From DASYLJ01 sp964404165 (GTDB taxonomy: Bacteria > Desulfobacterota > Binatia > DP-6), in NCBI GenBank assembly GCA_964404165.1, contig CAYOIZ010000011.1, positions 1-64,000 of the forward strand: DNA of 64,000 bases, given 5' to 3'. Positions 41,440 to 50,904 of the stretch are shown in pieces. Position 1 is the stretch's first letter. The number at the start of each line of letters is the position of its first letter. The translations under genes and the position numbers were made by a program. Below the pieces are notes generated by a model. The model did no database searches and was not told the origin of the DNA. It worked only from the letters and a program-made list of their open reading frames with translations.

Positions 41440-41793
41440 CTATGTCGCCAGTTGCCGATGGGCCTCGGCCATCGCCTTGAAGTCCGTCGCTTGTGCCTCG
41501 AAGGTCTTAGCGAGGTTGTTGCAGTGCTGGACCAACGAGGTTGTGTTGCCGCCCTTGGGCAGGGACGACGCTTTGTAGAGACCTCCCAGCGATCGATGCG
41601 ACGCCGCCTCCTTTTGTGCAGTCGCTGCGAGCTCATCGTAGTGAGCGGCCAACGCGAGATTGTCCGCAGGCGTCTTCGCGTTCTTCACCATCGCTTCCAT
41701 GCTGGTGGACGCCTGTGCCGTGGTGTGCGGAACCCCGAGCGCTGCTGCGAGAACGATTCCGCCAACGACCGTCGCGACATGTTTCCAGCGCAT
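41440..41793 (-). CDS. Small exported helical protein (KTPAD/QHC family), copy 1
   Basis: A 117-aa protein; AGGAGG before ATG 41793 and signal MRWKHVATVVGGIVLAAALG. The mature part is a helical hairpin: NAKTPADNLALAAHYDELAA, then AASHRSLGGLYKASSLPKGG and LVQHCNNLAKTFEAQATDFK. Three relatives are in this window (52592, 60604, 61329), all keeping K-T-x-A-D-x-x-x-L/I-A near the start and a lone QHC. It lies in the duplicated block and differs from its 52.6-kb twin by only a few bases, ending seven residues earlier. Function unknown; metal binding by His-Cys is possible. Confidence 0.8.
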   Translation of the reverse strand: MRWKHVATVVGGIVLAAALGVPHTTAQASTSMEAMVKNAKTPADNLALAAHYDELAATAQKEAASHRSLGGLYKASSLPKGGNTTSLVQHCNNLAKTFEAQATDFKAMAEAHRQLAT

Positions 41794-41915
41794 GGTGTTC
41801 CCTCCTGTGCCACGGGTGCATCCCGTGGGCATCGAGCGTCTCGTGAGGACGCATGTGTCAGCGTTGAGTACCGACCGCCTCGACCCGAACGGTCGTCACC
41901 ATTCCCGACTCCGCA
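41440..41915. repeat. Direct repeat, copy of 52613-53088
   Basis: From 41451 onward the sequence matches 52624-53088 base for base at a constant offset of 11173, with about six mismatches by eye and no gaps. It covers the small helical gene, its ribosome-binding site, and the 3' end of the multicopper oxidase gene (the last residues read ESGMVTTVRVEAVGTQR against ESGMMTTVRVEAVGTQR). It ends abruptly at 41912-41915 (CGCA). Confidence 0.85.
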
Positions 41916-42895
41916 AGGAGTCGCCGACTTTCACTTGGTCGAGTGGGACCTCCTGATCGCCCCCCGGTGCGACTCGTCGTGCCGTGGGCGGCGCAAGATT
42001 CAGCAACGCCTTGATGGCGCTGCCGGTGCGGCTGCGGGCCCGGAGCTCGAGCACCTGACCAAGAAGGACGAGGACAACGATCACCGCGGCGGCTTTGAAG
42101 TAGATGGTGACCTTTCCCTCGTGGCGCATCGTATGCGGGAACAGGTCTGGCGCGAGCGTGGCCGCGGCGCTGAAGACGAACGCCGCGCCCCACGCCAATG
42201 GCGATCAGCGTGAACATGTTCAACTGACCGGTCACGACCGAGCGCCAGCCATGGCGGAAGAACGGCCAGCCCCGCCACCAGACCACAGGCGTGGTGAGCG
42301 CGAATTGTATCCAGCGCGAGGGGTAACTATCCGCCCAGGATTGTCTTGCCAGTACCGGAATCACGTGAGCCATGGCCAGAACGAACACCGGCACGGTCAG
42401 CGCGACGCCGATCCAGAAGCGCCTCGTCATGTCGCGCAGCTCGGCGTCCTCCGCGTGATCCGGGCTGGCCGTTGGTGTCTTCAGAACCAGCGTCATGCCG
42501 CACTTCGGGCAATCGCCGGGATGGTCCTGCTGCACTTCGGGGTGCATCGGGCAGGTGTAAAGCGGTTTGGGCGTTGCGGGCGCGACCGATGCTGGGTTGC
42601 GTTCCAGCGTCATGCCGCACTTCGGGCAATCACCCGGCCGTTCGGACTCGACGCCAGGGCACATCGGGCAAAAGTATGGTGCCGACGAGCGTGCCGGCGG
42701 ACCGTCGCTATGCCCATGCGCGGGAGCAGGCCGACCGCGGTGTTCGGCCCCTTCGTCGTGGGTCGCGCTCGATGGGGCGGATAGGAACCGTTGCCGACAA
42801 TGGTCGCTGCAAAAGTGAAAGGTCGCACCGTCGCGCTCGGTGCGCAGGCTCGTCACCTCGTCCACCATCATGCGGCAAATAGGATATCTGGTCAT
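41858..42895 (-). pseudogene. Truncated copper ATPase copy fused to the 3' end of a multicopper oxidase
   Basis: It begins like the 32222 ATPase (MTRYPICRMMVDEVTSLRTE; YHS, then HMBD repeats). It keeps the first helices, has the identical extra base in the G-run (C-run 42188-42191 on the plus strand), and is cut at 41912-41915, where it joins the tail of the oxidase gene. Downstream ATPase domains (CPC, DKTG, GDGINDAP) are absent. It lies 31 bp after the P2-type ATPase and may still express a YHS-HMBD metal-binding membrane fragment. Confidence 0.8.
41912..42895. repeat. Direct repeat, copy of 31236-32222
   Basis: Offset 10676. The tract matching 31250-31892 appears identical base for base, including the frameshifting base. 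The remaining 330 bp nearest the gene start carries dozens of mismatches and a 3-bp deletion. An exact tract beside a diverged tract is the signature of gene conversion or of an assembly crossing between two related copies. Confidence 0.85.
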
Positions 42896-42925
42896 CGCTC
42901 AGTCCTTCCTCGCCGCCTGAAGTGC

Positions 42926-45697
42926 TCAATGAACCGCCCCGGGTTCTCCGGGGGGCTGCGTTAGTTGACTCCCGCTGCTCCGCCTAGCGTTCCGCGCGAC
43001 CTTCACCAGCTCCAAAACCATGAGCGGTACTGCACCCACCACCAGCAACAGCAGGCAATCGGCAAGCGATATGGATGACGTGTTCAAAACGCGACCCAGA
43101 AACGCGTTGTGATGACTCCACACCTGCAGGCCGAACGAAACGAACACCACGATAGCGAGGGTGACGTTCGTGAACAGTGAGATGCGCCAAACGGGCTTGG
43201 TCTCGCTGCGCGCGCCAAACGAGCGGAGGAGCTCGGCGAAGACCAGCACGGCGAACGCATGGGTGCGGGCGAGTTCCGGCGTTTCGGTCCTCAAACCGTA
43301 GAGGTAGACGGCAAACGACACACCGGCGGTTAGTACGCCAGTGAGGAGCATTGTTCCCAGGAAGCCACCATCAGTGATCCGCTCAGACCGGCGCCGCGGA
43401 CCGCGCTTCATCACATCGGAATCGATGGGATCGGTGGCAAGGCAGAGAGCGGGCAGGCCGTCGGTGACGAGGTTGATCCAAAGCAGGTGGATCGGCAGCA
43501 GCGGTGTCGGAAGACCTATGACGACGCAGGTGGTCATGAGCAGGAGCTCACCGGTGTTGCCCGCCAGAAGGTATTGGAGCGTCTTGCGGATGTTGTCGTA
43601 GATGCCACGACCCTCTTCGACGGCGGCGACGATCGAAGCGAAGTTGTCATCGGTGACGATCATGTCCGCCGCCTGCTTGGTGACTTCCGTTCCCGACTTC
43701 CCCATCGCGATGCCAATGTCGGCGCCCTTGATGGCCGGGGCATCGTTCACACCATCGCCGGTCATCGCGACGACCGCCTCATTGGCTTGCCACGCCCGGA
43801 TGATGCGCAGTTTGTGCTCGGCCGTGACGCGGGCATAGACGGCGATCCTGGGCGCGCGCTGGCGAAGCTCGTCATCGGACAAGTTGTCCAACTCGACCCC
43901 TGCGATACCCATCTCGTCGTTCGACGCGATGCCGAGCTCCCGCGCAATCGCCGTCGCGGTGTGCGGATGGTCACCGGTGATCATCACCACGCGAATCCCG
44001 GCGGCATGACATTCTGCGACGGCGTCTTTGGCCTCGTGACGCGGCGGATCGTACATTCCCGACAGACCGACGAACGCGAGATCGTGCTCCACGGTGTCCG
44101 CCGTGAGGTTGGTGGGCGAAACGTCGTCCAGGTTGCGGTAGGCCGAGCCGAGCACGCGCAGAGCTTGCTGCGCCATCGCGGTGTTTTGTGCCACGATGTT
44201 CCGGCGATCCTCGTCCGTCATGGGGCGGACCCCGGTGCTGGTGTAAAGGTTCGTGCAGCGCTCCAACAGGACGTCGGGCGCACCATTGATGAAGGCGCGG
44301 AGCGTCCCGTCCGGCATCTTGCGAATCACCGTGCTGCGTTTGCGGTCAGAGTCGAACGGAATCTCGTGGTACTTCGGCAACTCCGTTTCGATGCGCTCCC
44401 GGTGTCCGCCGGCTTTGGGCCCGGCGGCAAGCAATGCGCCTTCGGTGGGGTCGCCTATGACTTTCCACGTCCCCTCGTCCAGAACGAGATGGGCGTTGTT
44501 GCAGGCGAGGATGGCGGTCGCGAGCTCGAGCAGCGGAGCCGCGTGCTGGGCGTCCGTCCGCTTGCCTTCGAAGCGCACTTCGCCGTCCGGCCCGTAGCCT
44601 TCGCCGGTGACTTCGTAGTGCTGACCGGCGACGAAGAAAGCGCGCACGGTCATTTCGCCGACCGTCAGTGTGCCGGTCTTGTCCGTGCAGATGACCGTGG
44701 TGGAGCCGAGCGTCTCGACTGCGGGCAGTTTCCGCACGAGCGCGCGTCGACGGGCCATGCGCAACACCCCGAGCGCGAGCGAAACCGTGACGACGGCAGG
44801 CAAGCCCTCCGGCACGGCCGCCACGGCGAGGCTGATCGACGTCATGACCAATTCGAGAAGATGCATCCCACGGAGCAGTCCCAGCCCGAACAGCAGCGCG
44901 ACGATGCCTAGCGCTGCCCAGACGAGAATGCGTCCGAACGCGTCCAGCTTGTGCTGAAGCGGTGTGCCCTCGTCGGCGCCCGCCTCCTCGATCAAACCGG
45001 CGATACGCCCCAACTCCGTGTTCATCGCGGTGGCCACGACCACGCCCCGGCCCGTGCCCGCGGCGACGCTGGTTCCCATGAACACCATGTTCGCGCGGTC
45101 GCCGAGCGGGATGTCGGCCCGTTCGAGGATCGCGGGCTGCTTCGTCACCCCATCCGACTCGCCGGTCAGCGCAGATTCGATGCACTTGAGTGAGGCCGCT
45201 TCCAGGAGCCGAGCATCAGCCGCGACCAGGTCACCGGCTTCCAGCACGAGGATGTCCCCGACGACGATTCCCGAGGCAGGACTCGAAGTGACGTGTCCGT
45301 CCCGTCGCACCTTGGCCTGGGGCGCGGTCATCCGTTTGAGCGCGGCGATGGACTTCTCCGCGTTGAACTCCTGATAGAAGCCGATGACGGCGTTGAGGAC
45401 GACGATGGCGAGGATGGCAATGGCGTCCACCACCTCGCCCAGCACGCCCGAGATGACGCCCGCAGCGATGAGAATCCAGACGATGACGCTCTTGAACTGA
45501 CCGAGCAAAATCCGGATCGGGCTGACGCGCTTGCCTTCCCGCAATTCGTTCGGGCCGTCGGCGACGAGGCGTTCTGCTGCTTCCACCGCGGACAGACCGG
45601 TCGCTGCGGAGCCGAGATGTGCCAGTACCTCCTCTGCAGACTGGCTGTGCCAGGCTTCGCGTTTGGGTCGTGCGGCGGTGGCGGGCGACGTGGTCAT
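42926..45697 (-). CDS. P2-type (Ca2+-ATPase-like) cation pump
   Basis: A 923-aa P-type ATPase. ATG 45697 overlaps the cusA stop by 4 bp; the longer frame to 45745 is rejected. Cation N-terminal domain (WHSQSAEEVLAHLGSAATGL), TGES loop (SALTGESDGVTK), M4 VPEGLP, CTDKTGTLT, GDGVNDAPAI, M5 NTGEL, M6 WINLVTDGLPAL and 10 membrane spans. The E of VPEGL, N-x-x-E and N-x-x-T-D match SERCA Ca2+ ligands Glu309, Asn768/Glu771 and Asn796/Thr799/Asp800, so Ca2+ or Mn2+ is the likely substrate, not copper. Finding it as the fourth gene of a cusCBA operon is unusual. Confidence 0.9.
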   Translation of the reverse strand: MTTSPATAARPKREAWHSQSAEEVLAHLGSAATGLSAVEAAERLVADGPNELREGKRVSPIRILLGQFKSVIVWILIAAGVISGVLGEVVDAIAILAIVVLNAVIGFYQEFNAEKSIAALKRMTAPQAKVRRDGHVTSSPASGIVVGDILVLEAGDLVAADARLLEAASLKCIESALTGESDGVTKQPAILERADIPLGDRANMVFMGTSVAAGTGRGVVVATAMNTELGRIAGLIEEAGADEGTPLQHKLDAFGRILVWAALGIVALLFGLGLLRGMHLLELVMTSISLAVAAVPEGLPAVVTVSLALGVLRMARRRALVRKLPAVETLGSTTVICTDKTGTLTVGEMTVRAFFVAGQHYEVTGEGYGPDGEVRFEGKRTDAQHAAPLLELATAILACNNAHLVLDEGTWKVIGDPTEGALLAAGPKAGGHRERIETELPKYHEIPFDSDRKRSTVIRKMPDGTLRAFINGAPDVLLERCTNLYTSTGVRPMTDEDRRNIVAQNTAMAQQALRVLGSAYRNLDDVSPTNLTADTVEHDLAFVGLSGMYDPPRHEAKDAVAECHAAGIRVVMITGDHPHTATAIARELGIASNDEMGIAGVELDNLSDDELRQRAPRIAVYARVTAEHKLRIIRAWQANEAVVAMTGDGVNDAPAIKGADIGIAMGKSGTEVTKQAADMIVTDDNFASIVAAVEEGRGIYDNIRKTLQYLLAGNTGELLLMTTCVVIGLPTPLLPIHLLWINLVTDGLPALCLATDPIDSDVMKRGPRRRSERITDGGFLGTMLLTGVLTAGVSFAVYLYGLRTETPELARTHAFAVLVFAELLRSFGARSETKPVWRISLFTNVTLAIVVFVSFGLQVWSHHNAFLGRVLNTSSISLADCLLLLVVGAVPLMVLELVKVARNARRSSGSQLTQPPGEPGAVH

Positions 45698-48600
45698 GGA
45701 GTTGCTTCTCTCTGGGCCAGGCGTTGCACTCGTGTCCATTTCCATTCCTCGACCGCGCAGAACAGGCAGGGGGCTATGAAGATCGTCACGAGCACACTCA
45801 CGACCATGCCGCCAACCGACGGGATGGCCATCGGCTGCATCACGTCGGCGCCTCGACCGGTGGCCCAGAAGATGGGCATGAGGCCAAAGATGGTCGTCGA
45901 GATCGTCATCAGGCTGGGGCGGATGCGCTTCAGGCCCGCCTGGACGACGGCTTCGCGAATGTCATGCACGGAGTTGAAGGTCGCCTTGTCGAAGATGTCT
46001 TCGAGGTAGGTCGATATGATCACGCCGTCGTCGTCCACGACGCCGAAGAGGACCAAAAAGCCGACCCATACGGCGATCGAGAGGTTCACGCCCCATAGCG
46101 CCAGCATGATGAACCCTCCGGACGCAGACACGAGGATGCCAAAGTAGATGATGGGCGCGATCCACCAGCGCTCGAAGCCGAGGTAGAGCATTACGAACAT
46201 GATGAACAAGCACACCGGGATGAGGATGCTCATTCGCTTCGTGGCGCGCACCTGGTTCTCGAACTGGCCGCTCCATTCCCAGTAGTACCCGGGCGGCAGC
46301 TTGAGCCGACCGTCACGTAGTGCGCCTTGGAGCACCGCTTCGGCATCTTCGACCACGCTCACTTCGTCGCGGTCGCGCGTGTTCATGGTCACGTAGCCTA
46401 CGAGCAGGCCGCGCTCGCCCTTGATCTCCTGTGGGCCGAGGGTGCTCTGTATGGTGAGGACTTGTGCGAGGGGGATTTGCGCTCCGGTGGAGCTCGGTAC
46501 CAGAATCCTCTCCAAGTCGGGAACGTCTTCGCGATACTCCCGCAGGTAGCGGACGCGAATCGGGTAGCGCTCGCGACCCTCGACGGACTCCATGATGTTC
46601 ATGCCGCCGATCGCCACCTCGATCACATCCTGCACGTCGCGAATGTTCACGCCGTAGCGGGCGATGCGGTCGCGGTCGATCTGGAACTCCAGATACGGTT
46701 TGCCGACGATCCGGTCGGCCACGATGTCGGTGGCGCCGGGAACCTGCTTCAGAAGCTGCTCGATCTCGAGGCCGATGCGTTCGAGCGCCTTCAGGTCGCT
46801 GCCGTAGATCTTCACGCCCATCATGGCGCGAAAGCCCGTCTGCAGCATGATGAGGCGCGTCTGGATTGGCTGCAGGAACGTCGGCAGCACCCCGGGAATG
46901 GCTGTCTTCTCTTGAAGCTCGGTGAGAATCTCATTCTTCGTGATGGTTCGGTGCTCCGGCCATATCCAGGTGAGGGGCGTCTTCAGCCAGCCCGGCCAAT
47001 AGGAGAACCACCGCTTCACCGGGACGTGTCGCCATTCCGATTCCGGCTTGAGGATGATGATGCTCTCCATCATGGTGATGGGCGCAGGATCGAGCGCGGA
47101 TTCGGCGCGTCCCAGCTTTCCGACGACAGATTCCACCTCCGGTACGCTGGCGATGGCCATGTCCTGCTTGGCGTTCACTTCGACGGCGGGACCGAGGCCG
47201 GCCTGCGGCAGCAACGATGGCATGTAGAGGAACGAGCCTTCATCGAGTGGAGGCATGAACTCGCGGCCGATGCCCGGCAGGATTCTGCTTTCCTGCACGA
47301 CTTCGATGCCGCGTGCCGTCTCGACGTCGCGCTCCTTCGGGTCCGGCCGCCGCCACGCGATGCGCCGGTACGTGGAGCCGTCAGCCTGTTTCACCTTCTG
47401 CCAACGCACCTGGTCGAACTCGACCAGGGGGCGCGTCACGTCGTCGGTCTCCTTCAAGGACATCGCCCGCTTCAGTTCGGGTGACACCTGCTCGCGAGCG
47501 AACAGATTGATGGACCAGCCTACCGGCGCGAGGACGGTGCCGATTCCCAACCAAATGGTCAGCCCGGTGAACAGAATCGTTGTTGGCGCGATGAGGAACG
47601 TCTTCTTGTGCGCCAGAATCCACCGCAGCGTCGGGGTGTACACCCCGGCGATGCCGCGCGAGACCGGGTTCGCTTCCAGCGGCAAGAACTGCTCACGCGT
47701 GCTGCGCACGAGCGCCAGTGCGACGATCACACCGACGACCACCGACATCGGCCAGCCGCGGTAGCCGCCCCCGGCCGGCGTCGCCCACATGAACACCCCG
47801 TGCGCGGCGAAGACCGAAGCGAGACCGAGCGCACCGGCCAGGATCCAAACCGTCCGCTTCGACCACTTCACCGGGCGGAACAGGAAGTAACACACCAGGG
47901 GCACCACCGTGAGCGCAAGGATGACCGACGCACCGATGGCGAAGGTCTTCGTGAACGCCAGCGGACGGAACATCTTCCCTTCCTGGCCGGTGAGGAAGAA
48001 GACCGGGATGAACGACACGAGTGTGTTGGAGACGGCGGTGACGATCGCGCCGCCTACTTCCGAAGCGCCGTCGTACACCTTCGCGAAATGACTCTTCTTG
48101 TCGTCGCTGGTGGCGATGTGACGGTAGATGTTCTCCGTCATGATGATGCCCATGTCGCCGACGTCACCGATGGCGATGGCCAGCCCGGCCAACGACATGA
48201 TGTTGGAATCGACGCCGAAGACGTACATGAGGATGAAACAGAGTCCGACCGACAACGGCAGCGTGACGATGACCGATACCGTGCTGCGAACGTGCAGCAG
48301 AAAGATGAGGATGATCGCGCTGGCCATCATCACTTCCTCCATCAGCGCCTCTGTCAGCGTGTCGATGGTCTGCGTGACGATATCGGTGCGGTCATAGAAG
48401 GGAACGATGGCGACCTTCGAGACGCGCCCATCAGCGAGCGTCTTTTGGGGCAGTCCCGGTTCCAGTTGTTTGAGCTTCTCCTTCAGCCGCTCGACGACGC
48501 GGAGCGGATTCTCGCCGTATCGCATCAACACCACGCCGCCCACGGCTTCGACGCCGTCCTTGTCCAGCGCGCCCCGTCGGAACTCTGGACCAAGTGTGAC

Positions 48601-49383
48601 GGTGGCAACGTGCTGGACCTGGAGCGGCGTGCCCGTCTCCTGGCGGATGACGACCTTCTCCAGATCTTCGACCGCCTTGATGAAGCCGACGCCACGGATG
48701 AAGAACTCGATGCCGTTCTTCTCCAGGACCTTCGCGCCGACATCGATGTTCGACTTGCGCACGGCCTCGTACACGTCCATCAGCGTGACGCGGTGGGCGC
48801 GCAGTTTGTCGGGGTGAACGTCGATTTGATACTGCTTCACGAAGCCGCCGATGCTGGCGACCTCGGAGACGCCCTCGACGGAGTTGAGCTGGTAGCGCAG
48901 ATACCAGTCCTGGATGGAACGCAGTTCCGCCAGGTCGAAGCCCTCAGCCTCGACTGTGTACCAGAAGACTTGTCCTAGGGCGGTGGCATCGGGGCCGAGC
49001 ACCGGCGTGACACCGCTCGGGAGGCGTTGCTGCGCAACGTTGATGCGCTCCAGGACGCGCGACCGCGCCCAGTAGAAGTCCACGTCGTCTTTGAAGATCA
49101 CGAAGACCATCGCGAACCCGAAGCCCGACATCGAGCGGATCGTCTTCACGCCTGGCGTGCCGGTGAGGCTCGTCGTCAGCGGATAGGTGACCTGATTGTC
49201 GACATCCTGCGGCGAGCGCCCTGGCCAGTCCGCGAAGACGATGACCTGCTTCTCGCCGACGTCGGGGATGGCGTCGACCGGCGTCTGGGTCAGCGCGTAG
49301 TAGCCGCCAACGGCAATCGCGCCCACGCCGAGCATGACGATGAAGGCGTGCGTGAGGCACCAGCGGATGATGGCGTTGACCAT
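45694..49383 (-). CDS. cusA: Heavy-metal RND efflux pump (CusA/CzcA family), extended
   Basis: A 1229-aa inner-membrane pump, well above the usual 1030-1060. N-terminus VNAIIRWCLTHAFIVMLGVG, DAIPDVGEKQVIVFADWPGR, and the late QTRLIMLQTGFRAMMGVKIY resemble CusA (copper/silver). The TM4 proton-relay region reads AIAIGDVGDMGIIMTENIYR, where most HME-RND pumps have GALVDA-type sequence; acidic residues are kept but shifted. Extra length lies in a hydrophobic and charged insert after the first RND half (VWILAGALGLASVFAAHGVF onward) and around KPESEWRHVPVKRWFSYW. It forms a tripartite pump with the neighbouring CusB and CusC; cusB ends 6 bp upstream. Confidence 0.93.
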   Translation of the reverse strand: MVNAIIRWCLTHAFIVMLGVGAIAVGGYYALTQTPVDAIPDVGEKQVIVFADWPGRSPQDVDNQVTYPLTTSLTGTPGVKTIRSMSGFGFAMVFVIFKDDVDFYWARSRVLERINVAQQRLPSGVTPVLGPDATALGQVFWYTVEAEGFDLAELRSIQDWYLRYQLNSVEGVSEVASIGGFVKQYQIDVHPDKLRAHRVTLMDVYEAVRKSNIDVGAKVLEKNGIEFFIRGVGFIKAVEDLEKVVIRQETGTPLQVQHVATVTLGPEFRRGALDKDGVEAVGGVVLMRYGENPLRVVERLKEKLKQLEPGLPQKTLADGRVSKVAIVPFYDRTDIVTQTIDTLTEALMEEVMMASAIILIFLLHVRSTVSVIVTLPLSVGLCFILMYVFGVDSNIMSLAGLAIAIGDVGDMGIIMTENIYRHIATSDDKKSHFAKVYDGASEVGGAIVTAVSNTLVSFIPVFFLTGQEGKMFRPLAFTKTFAIGASVILALTVVPLVCYFLFRPVKWSKRTVWILAGALGLASVFAAHGVFMWATPAGGGYRGWPMSVVVGVIVALALVRSTREQFLPLEANPVSRGIAGVYTPTLRWILAHKKTFLIAPTTILFTGLTIWLGIGTVLAPVGWSINLFAREQVSPELKRAMSLKETDDVTRPLVEFDQVRWQKVKQADGSTYRRIAWRRPDPKERDVETARGIEVVQESRILPGIGREFMPPLDEGSFLYMPSLLPQAGLGPAVEVNAKQDMAIASVPEVESVVGKLGRAESALDPAPITMMESIIILKPESEWRHVPVKRWFSYWPGWLKTPLTWIWPEHRTITKNEILTELQEKTAIPGVLPTFLQPIQTRLIMLQTGFRAMMGVKIYGSDLKALERIGLEIEQLLKQVPGATDIVADRIVGKPYLEFQIDRDRIARYGVNIRDVQDVIEVAIGGMNIMESVEGRERYPIRVRYLREYREDVPDLERILVPSSTGAQIPLAQVLTIQSTLGPQEIKGERGLLVGYVTMNTRDRDEVSVVEDAEAVLQGALRDGRLKLPPGYYWEWSGQFENQVRATKRMSILIPVCLFIMFVMLYLGFERWWIAPIIYFGILVSASGGFIMLALWGVNLSIAVWVGFLVLFGVVDDDGVIISTYLEDIFDKATFNSVHDIREAVVQAGLKRIRPSLMTISTTIFGLMPIFWATGRGADVMQPMAIPSVGGMVVSVLVTIFIAPCLFCAVEEWKWTRVQRLAQREATP

Positions 49384-49389
49384 GATGGG

Positions 49390-50904
49390 TCAGCGGTTGT
49401 GCTGATCGTGGCCGCTGGGAGGCGTCGAGCCGCCCTCCACCGCCTGAGGGGGCGAAGATGCTCCGCCGTGTTGGTGACCGGAAACGGCCGTCTGGCCCTC
49501 CTTGTAGAAGAGACTGGGCAGGCCACGGATCTGGGATTGGCTGTCGAGGAGAAAGGTCCCGCGCACCGCTACCTTGTCACCTTCGTTCAATCCGCTGAGC
49601 ACGGGATACGTGTCATCGGTGCGCGGGCCGGTCACGATCTCGACGGGAGCAAACTGACCCTTGGCTCTTTCGACATAGACGAGCTTACGCAGGCCGCTGT
49701 CGAGTACGGCGGTCACGGGCACGGCGAGTGGAGGTGGTACGTCGTCCCGCTGCGCGCCGGTCGGTTGGCCGGGAAGCTGGACGAGGGCCATCTTGCAGAT
49801 CGGACACTCGCCGGCCTGCGGCAACACGACGAGCGGGTGCATCGGACAGCTCCACTGACCTTCGAGGCCCGTCGGCGCAGGGTTGCCGTCCGCCAGTAGC
49901 TCGGCACGAATCGTCGCGCTGACGTACATGCCCGGCTTTAGCTTGTGATTCCTGTTGTCGATGTTGAGCAGCACCTGCACCGTGCGTGTCGCTTCGTTCA
50001 GCACCGGGCTGATGAACCAGACGCGGCCGGTGAAGCGCTGATCGGGGTATGCCTCGGATGCGATTTCGACCAGTTGGCCGTACTGCACCCACGGCAATTC
50101 GTACTCGTAGACGTCCAGATAGACCCAGACCGATTCGAGATTCGCGAGCCGGTAGAGCGTCTCGCCCGGCTTCACCATCGCGTTCTGCACGACGAGTTTC
50201 TCCGTGACCGTGCCGCGAATGGGTGAGAAGAGCGTGATGCGGTCGCTGACCTTCTTGTCGCGCACGATGGTGTCCACCTGCTGCGGCGTGAGGCCCCAGA
50301 GCAGAAGCTTGCGCTTGGCCGACGCGACGAGGGGGGCGTTCTGCTGGCTGGCCAGCGCGATGAACAACTCCTGTTGGGCCACGACGAGATCGGGGCTGTA
50401 TATCTCCACGAGATGGTCGCCGGGCTTCACCTCGACGCCGGTGTAGTCGACGAAGAGCCGCTCGGCGTAGCCCTCGACGCGCGTGGTGATGTTCGCGAGT
50501 GTGGTCTCGTTGTATTGGACCTTGCCGACGACCCGAATTGACCGGCGCATTTTCTGGCGCCGGACAGGAACGGTTTCAACGCTCGCCATCGCGCGCGCGT
50601 GTTCGGAGAGCTCCAGCATCGATCCTGACGTTTTGTTGTTGGAGGATGCCGGTGTCCCCACTGGCACCAGGGGCATCGAGCAGATGGGACACGTGCCCGG
50701 TTTGGTCATGCGCACCTGCGGGTGCATCGAGCACGTCCAAACGGGCTCGCCCTCCGCTGCCGCGCCGTCGCCGCCGCCGTCAGGCGAGGCGGCGTCCCCA
50801 TGCGCAGCGTGGTCCGTGGCGGCGTGCTGGGAGTCGTGGTCCCGTGAGCAGGCGACGAGCGACGCGACAGGTACGAGGAGGAGTACGGCCAGCGATAGCC
50901 TCAT
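49390..50904 (-). CDS. cusB: RND membrane-fusion protein CusB with two HMBD metal-binding modules
   Basis: A 504-aa lipoprotein adaptor. ATG 50904 overlaps the cusC stop by 4 bp (ATGA). Signal RLSLAVLLLVPVASLVAC gives a lipobox Cys at 19. A His/Asp-rich stretch precedes an HMBD (WTCSMHPQVRMTKPGTCPIC). The HlyD-type body follows (TTRVEGYAERLFVDYTGVEV, SPIRGTVTEKLVVQNAMVKP). A second HMBD (WSCPMHPLVVLPQAGECPIC) is inserted late, inside the barrel/membrane-proximal region. CusB normally carries Met metal sites; two HMBDs are an extension. It links CusA to the outer-membrane CusC. Confidence 0.92.
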   Translation of the reverse strand: MRLSLAVLLLVPVASLVACSRDHDSQHAATDHAAHGDAASPDGGGDGAAAEGEPVWTCSMHPQVRMTKPGTCPICSMPLVPVGTPASSNNKTSGSMLELSEHARAMASVETVPVRRQKMRRSIRVVGKVQYNETTLANITTRVEGYAERLFVDYTGVEVKPGDHLVEIYSPDLVVAQQELFIALASQQNAPLVASAKRKLLLWGLTPQQVDTIVRDKKVSDRITLFSPIRGTVTEKLVVQNAMVKPGETLYRLANLESVWVYLDVYEYELPWVQYGQLVEIASEAYPDQRFTGRVWFISPVLNEATRTVQVLLNIDNRNHKLKPGMYVSATIRAELLADGNPAPTGLEGQWSCPMHPLVVLPQAGECPICKMALVQLPGQPTGAQRDDVPPPLAVPVTAVLDSGLRKLVYVERAKGQFAPVEIVTGPRTDDTYPVLSGLNEGDKVAVRGTFLLDSQSQIRGLPSLFYKEGQTAVSGHQHGGASSPPQAVEGGSTPPSGHDQHNR

